A stretch of 22,487 nt of DNA, taken from the NCBI GenBank assembly GCA_041666425.1, contig JBAYHA010000011.1, positions 1-22,487 on the forward strand. The letters are read 5' to 3'. A model generated the notes under the pieces. The model was not told the origin of the DNA. It worked only from the letters and a program-made list of their open reading frames with translations, and made no database searches. The DNA comes from JBAYHA01 sp041666425 (GTDB lineage Bacteria; Patescibacteriota; Patescibacteriia; UBA11705; JABHMO01). The translations under genes and the position numbers were made by a program. This document shows, piece after piece, positions 6,123 to 12,185 of this stretch. Positions within the stretch are counted from its first letter, which is position 1. Each line of letters begins with the position of its first letter.

Positions 6123-6953
6123 TTAGTCTACATGGGTACTTACCTTCGAGCAAGGGCTTTTTTTTAAATAATTTTTGTTTGAAACAACTGAACGGCCGAA
6201 TTCTTTTTCTAATTCTTTTTTTGCAATGCCGGCGATTCTGCCTCCGCGATTGGCATCTTTTTTTAATTTTGCAACACCAAAGGAATCTTCAATTCTATGA
6301 AGCTCAGTAGTAGATCTTTCGCCGAGCATGGTAAAAATCAATTCAAAATCATCCATATGATCTCGAAGATTTTGTTTTTTTAATCCTTTTAGATTTTTGT
6401 ATTCTTCAGGAGTAACGCCAAAAGTTGCTTTTGATATTTCGGCGGTTAGAATTTCATAATCTCGTTGTTCGTTGGCTCCTCGATTTTGCCATTCGTTAGT
6501 TAATTCTTCACGAATAGCAATTCCACGCATTCTTTTTTCGATCCAAGAATCAGGATAGCCTTTTAATTTATATAACATTCTGGTTCTTTTTGTGGCTAAT
6601 TCAGGATTTTCTATTTCTTGGATTCTTTCATATCCAACTTTTGCTAACCATCTTTTAAATGGTTCGGCTTTTGGTGAGGGAATTGACTGAATAATTCGAA
6701 ACATGCCTTCTGGGGTGGCACAGTCGGTTGCGTATTTTTTGCCATCAGCGGCGGATAATTTCAGTTGTACCCAAATTGGGGACAACTGCTGATCGATAAA
6801 TTCTCTTTGTTTAATTTTACCCCAATATTGTCTTGGAGTTGGGCTGTCTGTTAATGCTTGAATAACATCAATCACCGAAAACCACCACTCATTTTTGTGA
6901 AAAGTTTTACGAATGTTTTTTCCTTGGAAAATAGCCATCTGGTTGTTAGTCAT
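6123..6953 (-). CDS. Bro-N domain antirepressor-like protein with DinD-like C-terminus
   Basis: The 276-residue protein has an N-terminal Bro-N domain (about 5-110: IRKTFHKNEWWFSVIDVIQ, then an ATPEGMFRIIQSIPSP segment). This is the DNA-binding module of phage antirepressors and baculovirus BRO proteins. The C-terminal region (about 165-262: GLKKQNLRDHMDDFEL, GGRIAGIAKKELEKEFG) resembles the DNA-damage-inducible DinD family. The last 12 residues or so, after VVSNKNYL, look unrelated and end where the transglutaminase fragment R1 begins, as if the 3' end was replaced during recombination. A perfect 11-bp inverted repeat lies just upstream, a likely operator. It is a probable phage- or plasmid-derived regulator; its targets are unknown. 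Confidence 0.8.
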   Translation of the reverse strand: MTNNQMAIFQGKNIRKTFHKNEWWFSVIDVIQALTDSPTPRQYWGKIKQREFIDQQLSPIWVQLKLSAADGKKYATDCATPEGMFRIIQSIPSPKAEPFKRWLAKVGYERIQEIENPELATKRTRMLYKLKGYPDSWIEKRMRGIAIREELTNEWQNRGANEQRDYEILTAEISKATFGVTPEEYKNLKGLKKQNLRDHMDDFELIFTMLGERSTTELHRIEDSFGVAKLKKDANRGGRIAGIAKKELEKEFGRSVVSNKNYLKKSPCSKVSTHVD

Positions 6954-6966
6954 AAATTTTGATTTT

Positions 6967-6995
6967 ATTTGTAAATATTTATTGTATTTACAAAT
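6967..6995. promoter_or_regulatory. Inverted repeat upstream of the Bro-N gene (putative operator)
   Basis: ATTTGTAAATA (6967-6977) and TATTTACAAAT (6985-6995) are perfect inverted 11-mers separated by 7 bases, 14 bases upstream of the Bro-N start. The shared R2/R3 repeat begins at its outer edge. Likely a binding site for the adjacent regulator (inference). Confidence 0.5.
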
Positions 6996-7110
6996 TATTT
7001 CAATTCAATAATGAACGGTCAATTCGTGGGGTGATTTTTTATTTATAAATTTCCTTCTCTTTCTCTATTCCATCAAAACCCAACGCCCAAGCGTCGTGGC
7101 CTTTTTTGAA
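6994..7110. repeat. Repeat copy R2 (3' end of the complete transglutaminase-like gene plus its downstream flank)
   Basis: About 117 bases from ATTATTTCAATTCAATAATG to the poly-T before GAA match 8513-8630 with two substitutions and one base of T-run length difference. The part from 7034 on is also shared with R1. It includes the last 24 codons of the transglutaminase-like gene and about 45 bases behind its stop. Confidence 0.9.
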
Positions 7111-7554
7111 AACTTGGAAAGTTTTATTCCAAATTGATTTTTTGGTAAGTTGACCTTGGAAGGGAATTGAATCGCGACTTGATGGATCGAGGCGATACCA
7201 AGTTTTGCCAAGTTTGATTTCAACAATGGAGTGAGTTTGTTTTTTGTCGAGAGTTACCAGTTTTACAAAGTGGCCGTTTACGCCAGCGCATTTGCAGAGT
7301 GCGAGAAAAACAACGGCCAAATCAGAACAGGCTTTGCCGAAATAAACAAATTTGTCGCAGATTATTTCTGAAGCAGTTCGTGTCCATTGAATGCTGTCGG
7401 CGTGTTTTTTTGTTTTTCGATTATAAGGGCGGAATTCAAGTGAATTTTGAATTAAATTGCGAAGAGTTACCAAATCATAAGGAGTTTTAATTTTTAACTT
7501 TCGAAGAAATTGAATAATGTTTTGATCAGTTTTGATTTGGGATTTTGTTGGCAT
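7039..7554 (-). CDS. Transglutaminase-like (cysteine protease fold) protein
   Basis: The 171-residue protein has the core of a transglutaminase-like domain: nucleophile region FGKACSDLAVVFLALCKCAGV (C76), a histidine in THSIVEIKLG (H108) and an aspartate in WYRLDPSS (D123), in the family's Cys-His-Asp order and spacing. Bacterial members are mostly proteases or amide hydrolases rather than cross-linkers. No signal peptide is visible, so it should act in the cytoplasm. It starts 13 bases behind the KilA-N stop on the same strand, so it is probably co-transcribed. Its 3' end is duplicated as R1 and R3. A role in processing the neighbouring regulators is possible but only inferred. Confidence 0.8.
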   Translation of the reverse strand: MPTKSQIKTDQNIIQFLRKLKIKTPYDLVTLRNLIQNSLEFRPYNRKTKKHADSIQWTRTASEIICDKFVYFGKACSDLAVVFLALCKCAGVNGHFVKLVTLDKKQTHSIVEIKLGKTWYRLDPSSRDSIPFQGQLTKKSIWNKTFQVFKKGHDAWALGFDGIEKEKEIYK

Positions 7555-7567
7555 AAAAATTACAGAT

Positions 7568-8389
7568 CTATTTTAATTTTTTTATTTCCGTATTCTTTAA
7601 TAACGACTTCATTTGAATTATTGCGGTGATGTTTAGCTGAGTTAAGCGCTCGCGTTGGTTTAGTCCCTGATGAATTAAAATAGAATTTATACTTTCCATG
7701 TTTGAAAGCACTACCAATTGTTCAATCGAAGCATGGTCGCGAATATTGCCTTTGAGTTTCGGGTTTTTTATTTTCCACATTTTGGCAGTGGTGCCAAATA
7801 GGGCGACATTTAGTAAATCTGCTTCGTCTGCGTATTTTAGATTAATTTGATCTTTGGTTAATTCTTGTGGTATAAGTTTTTCGGATATGGCATCAGTATG
7901 AATTCGGTAATTAATTTTTGCGAGAGTTCTTTGAAGATTCCATTCAAGTTTTAGTCGACTGTTTTCATCCTGTTTTAGCCTTTGGAATTCTTTAATCAAA
8001 TAAAGTTTGAATTCAGCAGATAACCAACTGCCGAATTCAAAAGCAATGTCTTTGTTTGCAAAAGTACCGCTATCAAATCTTCCTGTTTTTGCAATTAATC
8101 CTATTGCATTTGTTTTTTCTACCCATTTTTTTACTGACAAAGTAAATCGATTCAATCCAGCTTCATTCATAATTCCCCCGAATTCGGGGGAATTAAAACC
8201 TGGGTTATTAATCTGTTCCCAAATGCCTATAAATTCAATAGTGTTTTTGTTGCGAAGCCATTTTTCAATCAAAACCGGGCCATCTTCAAAATTTCTAACC
8301 ATGTCAGTTAAGGAAATATAATCATCACCATGGTATTTGATGATGGTTATTTCACTTCCTTTCACAATAATTTTTGTTTTCTTTGACAT
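7568..8389 (-). CDS. KilA-N domain protein (phage antirepressor type)
   Basis: The 273-residue protein has an N-terminal KilA-N domain (about 10-125: YISLTDMVRNFEDGPVLIEKWLRNKNTIEFI, then KTGRFDSGTFANKDIAFEFGSWLS), a DNA-binding module of large DNA viruses, phages and plasmids. The C-terminal region (about 185-262: EADLLNVALFG, KGNIRDHASIEQLVVLSNMES) is the one usually joined to bacterial KilA-N domains. It has limited similarity in layout (FG, then NxRDH) to the C-terminal part of the Bro-N protein at 6123. An 18-bp perfect palindrome lies 14 bases before the start. It probably forms a transcription unit with the transglutaminase-like gene. Confidence 0.85.
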   Translation of the reverse strand: MSKKTKIIVKGSEITIIKYHGDDYISLTDMVRNFEDGPVLIEKWLRNKNTIEFIGIWEQINNPGFNSPEFGGIMNEAGLNRFTLSVKKWVEKTNAIGLIAKTGRFDSGTFANKDIAFEFGSWLSAEFKLYLIKEFQRLKQDENSRLKLEWNLQRTLAKINYRIHTDAISEKLIPQELTKDQINLKYADEADLLNVALFGTTAKMWKIKNPKLKGNIRDHASIEQLVVLSNMESINSILIHQGLNQRERLTQLNITAIIQMKSLLKNTEIKKLK

Positions 8390-8403
8390 GAAGTTTTTCG
8401 AAT

Positions 8404-8421
8404 TATGGCGAATTCGCCATA
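8404..8421. promoter_or_regulatory. 18-bp perfect palindrome upstream of the KilA-N gene
   Basis: TATGGCGAATTCGCCATA is fully self-complementary and lies 14 bases upstream of the ATG at 8389 (minus strand), at the same distance as the inverted repeat before the Bro-N gene. A likely operator; no clear -35/-10 pair could be fixed around it. Confidence 0.5.
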
Positions 8422-8512
8422 TTTTTGTTGAGGCACTTCTTTTAAACTTGTCAGATTTTATGAGGTTGAACTTTTCTCCAAAGATAAGAATTCAATCGTG
8501 TTGGGCGTTTTT

Positions 8513-8630
8513 ATTATTTCAATTCAATAATGAACGGTCAATTCGTGGGGTGATTTTTTATTTATAAATTTTCTTCTCTTTCTCTATCCCATCAAAACCC
8601 AACGCCCAAGCGTCGTGGCCTTTTTTTGAA
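8513..8630 (-). pseudogene. 3' fragment of transglutaminase-like gene with flank (repeat copy R3)
   Basis: Nearly identical to R2 (6994-7110). Read on the minus strand it encodes the last 23 codons or so of the transglutaminase-like protein and its stop (GHDAWALGFDGIEKEKKIYK), but has no upstream part. Together with R1 and R2 it brackets the Bro-N and KilA-N genes. Confidence 0.85.
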
Positions 8631-8776
8631 TTATTAAAAACTTCCTATTTTTTCAAAAAAGTTTAATTTGTCGAACTGTTCTTGGGTTAATATGATTTTA
8701 ATTTATTTGTTCTATTTTTGACAAATCAGATACATGATGTTGTTGGAGATAATTTGGGGTCGTCGTGTCGTGTATA
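8631..8776. other. Degenerate region between R3 and fosX
   Basis: No intact gene is seen. On the minus strand two short frames in different phases (IHDTTTPNYLQQHHVSDL then a frameshift to ILTQEQFDKLNFFEKIGSF and a stop) read like the broken tail of a protein gene I cannot identify. The stretch would be the upstream side of R3, so it may be the remains of a third gene of the array. Confidence 0.3.
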
Positions 8777-9178
8777 CTAACTTTTGTATTTATGTAAACG
8801 TTCTTTTAATGTTCCGGTATGAATTTCAAAAAGATGATTGTCATAGTCGTAAAAATATATTGACTGAGCTTCACCGTTAACCCTTGATCGTGCTTCCTTA
8901 ATTTCAATGTCAAGTTTTCTTATTCTTTGTTCATATATACCAAAATCTTTTTTTGAAACTTTAAATGCGACATGATTGTATGTTTTTTTATTCAAACTTT
9001 TTCCTTCCATAATTGCAATCCATATATTGTTAATTAGAAAAAATTTCTCACGTGATAAGGAGAAAGTAGCATCACCGCTGGAATAAACTTCTTTTGCATC
9101 AAAAATTTTCGAAAAAAAGTTAGTTGATTTTTTAAGGTCTTGCACGATATATGTAATATGGCTTATTCCTTTAATCAT
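8777..9178 (-). CDS. fosX: FosX-type fosfomycin epoxide hydrolase (VOC superfamily)
   Basis: The 133-residue protein is collinear with Listeria-type FosX, a Mn-dependent hydrolase that opens the oxirane ring of fosfomycin with water. Metal ligands appear as H7 (GISHITYIV), H69 (TYNHVAF) and E118 (HLFEIHTG). E44 in FSLSREKFF is at the position of the glutamate acting as general base in FosX, which separates it from glutathione- or thiol-using FosA/FosB. Family segments FFLINNIWIAIMEG, SIYFYDYDNHLFE and GTLKERLHKYK are all present. The match is close enough to suggest recent acquisition. It lies beside the antirepressor island and reads out of a 174-base divergent spacer shared with infB. No Shine-Dalgarno is visible. 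Confidence 0.88.
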   Translation of the reverse strand: MIKGISHITYIVQDLKKSTNFFSKIFDAKEVYSSGDATFSLSREKFFLINNIWIAIMEGKSLNKKTYNHVAFKVSKKDFGIYEQRIRKLDIEIKEARSRVNGEAQSIYFYDYDNHLFEIHTGTLKERLHKYKS

Positions 9179-9297
9179 ATTTTTGAATTAATCTAGTGTT
9201 AAAATTATTTTTAATAACTTATCATTATCTCAACTTCACTCTTAAATTCTACCACTTCACCCCATTAAGTCAATCAAAAAGGAGGTGAAATTAAACA

Positions 9298-9326
9298 TTG
9301 ACCTAATCAAAAAAAACTGCTAAAAT
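9298..9326 (+). promoter_or_regulatory. Promoter of infB
   Basis: TTGACC (9298-9303), 17-bp spacer ending in TGC, TAAAAT (9321-9326). Predicted start is at about 9333, giving a leader of about 20 bases without a Shine-Dalgarno. Confidence 0.8.
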
Positions 9327-9352
9327 AGAAACAAAGATTAATAAAAACAACT

Positions 9353-11332
9353 ATGAATATCACCGAGTTAGCCCGACGATTGAATGTTAATGCCAATGAG
9401 TTGCGTGAAAAATTGCCGGAACTCGGTTTTGATATTGGCGCCAAAGCCATCAAAATTGAAGATAATTTGGCCAGCAGAATCAGCAAAGCTTGGCGTGATT
9501 TCCAAGATCGCGAAAAACAAAAACAGGCATATTTAAAAATGACCAAAAAAGAGGAACGAATGGCCGGAGAGTTGAACAAAAAGGTAAAAATTCCTTCTGT
9601 TTTGACAGTCAAAGATTTCTCGGTGGTGCTTGACTTGCCGATTAATGTGGTTATTACCGAACTTATGAAAAATGGCGTGATGGCTTCATTGAATCAACGT
9701 ATCGATTATGATACGGCGGCCATTGTGGCTTCTGATTTGGGTTTTGATGCCGAAGAAGAAACTTTGGAACAAAAAGTTGAGTTGGACAAAGCACAAAAAT
9801 TGGTGGATATTTTGGCCAAAGAAAAAAATGAAGATTTGCAGATTCGTCCACCGATTGTGGTTGTTATGGGACATGTTGATCATGGAAAAACAAAATTGCT
9901 TGATGCCATTAGAAAAACTAATGTCATGGGTGGCGAAGCCGGAGGAATTACCCAACATATTGGCGCTTATCAAGTGGAAAAAAATGGTCGCAAAATAACT
10001 TTTATCGACACTCCCGGGCATGAAGCTTTTACGGCTATGCGTTCGCGTGGAGCCAAGGTGGCGGATATTGCTATTTTGGTTGTGGCCGCGACTGAAGGCG
10101 TTATGCCTCAGACAGTTGAAGCATTAAAGATTGCCCAAGAAGCCGGAATTCCGATTCTTGTGGCTGTGAACAAAATTGATTTGCCTGATGCCAATCCGGA
10201 AAAAGTAAAACAGGAACTGGCGCAACATAATATTTTGGCTGAGGAATGGGGCGGAAAAAATATTTTTGTACCGATTTCTGCCAAAATGGGAACAAATATT
10301 GACAAATTATTGGATAATATTATTCTTTTGGTTGATCTTGATGCTGACAAGTTGCGTGCCAACCCGAATGGTGATTTTGCCGGTAGTGTTATTGAATCGC
10401 ACGTTGACCAAGGTGCAGGGCCGGTGGCGACTATTTTGACTAGGAATGGAACTTTGCGCGTTGGAGACTGGTTGGCTATGAACGGTGTTCTTTACGGCAA
10501 AGTAAAAGTCATGCGTGATCATCTTAGTAAAGAAATGTTGGAAGCCGAACCGTCAATGCCGGCCGAAGTACTGGGGTTCAAAATTGCTCCCAAGGTTGGA
10601 GATATTATTGAAACGGTCAAAGATCCAAAAGATTTGCGTCGCGTAAAAAATTATCGCATGCAACAGGAAGAAAGTTTTATTAAGAAAAATAATGAAGATG
10701 GTGGTGATGAAAATGGTGAAGCCACCAAGATAAAAATTATTTTGCGCACGGACGTGCTTGGTTCGCAAGAAGCGATTATAGAATCATTAAAAAAAATTGA
10801 AAATAGCAAAATCAAAATTGAAATTGTCAGCAAAGGCTTGGGCGCAATCAATGAAAATGATATTTTGTCAGCTGATGCGACCGGAGCATTATTATTTGGT
10901 TTCAATGTTTTGCCATCAACCATGGCGAGCGGTTTGGCCAGAGATAAGGGTGTGGCTATCAAAACTTACAAAATTATTTATGAACTGTTGGATGAAGTAA
11001 AAAATAATATAAAAAAATTGGTAAAACCGGAAATTATCCGTCGTGATCTTGGCAAAATAACGGTTTTGCAGATTTTCAAAAAAACAGGGACGGTAATGAT
11101 TGTTGGGGGCAAAGTGATTGATGGAAAAATAGAAGCTTCGTCAAAAGTGGCAGTTTTGCGCAATAATGAATTTATTACTTCCGGTAAAATAACGGCCTTG
11201 CAAATTGGCAAACAAGAAGTCAAAGATGCGGTCAAAGGACAGGAATGTGGAATAAAATATGAAGGTCAGCCGATAATTGAAGAAAATGATGTTTTGGATA
11301 TTTATAAGGAAGAAGAAAAAAGAGTGTTTTAA
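9353..11332 (+). CDS. infB: Translation initiation factor IF-2
   Basis: The 659-residue GTPase positions initiator tRNA on the 30S ribosome and promotes subunit joining. It has an N-terminal IF2-N helical module (MNITELARRLNVNANELREKL), a second such segment (about 80-130), and the G domain: G1 GHVDHGKT (173-180), G2 GGITQHIGAY (197-206), G3 DTPGHEAF (219-226), G4 NKID (273-276) and G5 SAK. Domain II, the IF-2 linker and the C-terminal tRNA-binding domain follow. It lacks the long variable N-terminal extension of many bacterial IF-2s and so is near the minimal length. It is transcribed from its own promoter and ends at a terminator about 50 bases after the stop. Confidence 0.98.
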   Translation: MNITELARRLNVNANELREKLPELGFDIGAKAIKIEDNLASRISKAWRDFQDREKQKQAYLKMTKKEERMAGELNKKVKIPSVLTVKDFSVVLDLPINVVITELMKNGVMASLNQRIDYDTAAIVASDLGFDAEEETLEQKVELDKAQKLVDILAKEKNEDLQIRPPIVVVMGHVDHGKTKLLDAIRKTNVMGGEAGGITQHIGAYQVEKNGRKITFIDTPGHEAFTAMRSRGAKVADIAILVVAATEGVMPQTVEALKIAQEAGIPILVAVNKIDLPDANPEKVKQELAQHNILAEEWGGKNIFVPISAKMGTNIDKLLDNIILLVDLDADKLRANPNGDFAGSVIESHVDQGAGPVATILTRNGTLRVGDWLAMNGVLYGKVKVMRDHLSKEMLEAEPSMPAEVLGFKIAPKVGDIIETVKDPKDLRRVKNYRMQQEESFIKKNNEDGGDENGEATKIKIILRTDVLGSQEAIIESLKKIENSKIKIEIVSKGLGAINENDILSADATGALLFGFNVLPSTMASGLARDKGVAIKTYKIIYELLDEVKNNIKKLVKPEIIRRDLGKITVLQIFKKTGTVMIVGGKVIDGKIEASSKVAVLRNNEFITSGKITALQIGKQEVKDAVKGQECGIKYEGQPIIEENDVLDIYKEEEKRVF

Positions 11333-11375
11333 TTTTTACTTATAGAAGTAAAAAGTGGATAAAATAATGAAAACA

Positions 11376-11405
11376 AAAAATCAGCTAAACTTGGCTGTTT
11401 TTTTG
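11376..11405 (+). terminator. Intrinsic terminator of infB
   Basis: CAGCTAA and TTGGCTG form a short stem (11382-11397) followed by seven T; A-run upstream. Confidence 0.7.
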
Positions 11406-11420
11406 TCTTTGTAAAAGGGC

Positions 11421-11456
11421 TTGACGAAAAAAAATAATGTATTACAATGTAATACA
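11421..11456 (+). promoter_or_regulatory. Promoter with palindromic operator of the RHH gene
   Basis: TTGACG (11421-11426) and TACAAT (11443-11448) are 16 bases apart. A perfect inverted repeat TGTATTACA-A-TGTAATACA (11438-11456) covers the -10 box. The layout implies that a bound dimer would block RNA polymerase; the adjacent ribbon-helix-helix protein is the obvious candidate (autorepression, inferred). Confidence 0.75.
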
Positions 11457-11501
11457 GATAGTTTTGCGTTGGTATTTTAAATCACTATTAATATTTAATT
11501 T

Positions 11502-11819
11502 ATGCGTTGTGTCGTGACTTTGTCTTTACCAAGAGATTTGTGTCAAGAATTGGAAAAGCAAATGAAAAAACATAAGTTTGAAAATAAAAGTGAGTTCGTT
11601 CGGCATGTTTTGCGGTATTGGATAGAGAAGGAGCAACTGAACAACAGAGCAACTGAACAACAGAGCAACGGAGCCCTCCTTCGCTCTGCGAGCTACGGAA
11701 GGGCAAGCAACGGAGCAATGAAGCAACAGAGCCCTCCTTCGCTCTGCGAGCTACGGAAGGGCAGGCAACGGAGCAAAAGAACTCCGCCAAAGGCGGATCC
11801 GCCGCTGGCGGAAAAATAA
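11502..11819 (+). CDS. Ribbon-helix-helix (CopG-type) regulator with repeat-derived tail
   Basis: Residues 1-46 form a typical ribbon-helix-helix DNA-binding domain: strand RCVVTLSLP, helix RDLCQELEKQMKKH, then KSEFVRHVLRYWIEKE. This is common in antitoxins and small repressors. Residues from about 47 to 105 are encoded by a block of composite intergenic repeats (11634-11815) and have low-complexity, Gln/Ser/Arg/Pro-rich content, so they are probably not an evolved domain. The original stop was apparently lost or displaced when the repeat entered. No toxin-like gene adjoins; thioredoxin starts 22 bases downstream. The palindrome over its promoter suggests autoregulation. Confidence 0.75.
   Translation: MRCVVTLSLPRDLCQELEKQMKKHKFENKSEFVRHVLRYWIEKEQLNNRATEQQSNGALLRSASYGRASNGAMKQQSPPSLCELRKGRQRSKRTPPKADPPLAEK
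11634..11815. repeat. Composite repeat block, copy B (58-bp tandem unit plus double hairpin)
   Basis: CAACTGAACAACAGAG units are followed by two nearly identical copies of a 58-bp unit (11671-11728 and 11729 to about 11778). Each has a GCCCT...AGGGC stem with an inner TCGC/GCGA stem. CAAAAGAAC then leads to two adjacent hairpins, CCGCC-AAA-GGCGG (11784-11796) and CCGCC-GCT-GGCGG (11799-11811). The block is much more GC-rich than its surroundings, lies inside the 3' half of the RHH frame and shares its parts with copies at 2518 and 13484. Confidence 0.8.
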
Positions 11820-11841
11820 CAAAATAATTAATGAAAAATTT

Positions 11842-12156
11842 ATGGAGTTTAATGACAACAATTTTGAAAATGAGGTTATCAAGTCCGGCGCACCTGTTTT
11901 AGTTGATTTTTTTGCGCCATGGTGCGGGCCATGCAAAATTCAAGGACCAATTATTGATGAATTGAGCAATGAAATGAATGATGGCAAGGTAAAAATTGGC
12001 AAAGTTAATGTTGATGCCAATCAAGCGGTGGCGGAAAAATTCGGTATTATGAGTATTCCAACTTTGATGATTTTCAAGAATGGTGAAGTTGTCGAAGTAA
12101 TGATGGGTTTGCAAAATAAGGAAAGTTTGAAAGAGAAGTTGCTGAAATTAATTTAG
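11842..12156 (+). CDS. trxA: Thioredoxin
   Basis: The 104-residue protein is a full-length thioredoxin: active site FFAPWCGPCK (C28, C31) and cis-proline loop MSIPTLMIF (P73), followed by the usual NGE and C-terminal helix. It reduces protein disulfides in the cytoplasm and should be recycled by the reductase encoded at 12583. The order trxA, small unknown gene, thioredoxin reductase gene with gaps of 29 and 37 bases suggests one operon. Transcription may come from the RHH promoter upstream or from a promoter I could not fix. No Shine-Dalgarno; the ATG follows an AT-rich leader. Confidence 0.95.
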   Translation: MEFNDNNFENEVIKSGAPVLVDFFAPWCGPCKIQGPIIDELSNEMNDGKVKIGKVNVDANQAVAEKFGIMSIPTLMIFKNGEVVEVMMGLQNKESLKEKLLKLI

Positions 12157-12185
12157 AATTCAGAATTAATAATTTAAAAGTTATT

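Noticed and set aside
6020..8630. Insertion sequence or integron
   Set aside because: No transposase or integrase gene is seen and the repeats are direct copies of a gene end rather than terminal inverted repeats or attC-like structures.
9278..9300. Minus-strand TCACCTCCTTT resembling the 3' end of 16S rRNA
   Set aside because: Nothing upstream on that strand resembles 16S rRNA; it is only the complement of an orphan AGGAGGTGA.
11671..11778. CRISPR array
   Set aside because: Only two adjacent 58-bp units without distinct spacers, no cas genes in the window.
11500..11790. Minus-strand frame of 96 codons across the repeat block
   Set aside because: Antisense to the RHH gene and composed mainly of the repeat; no supporting signals.
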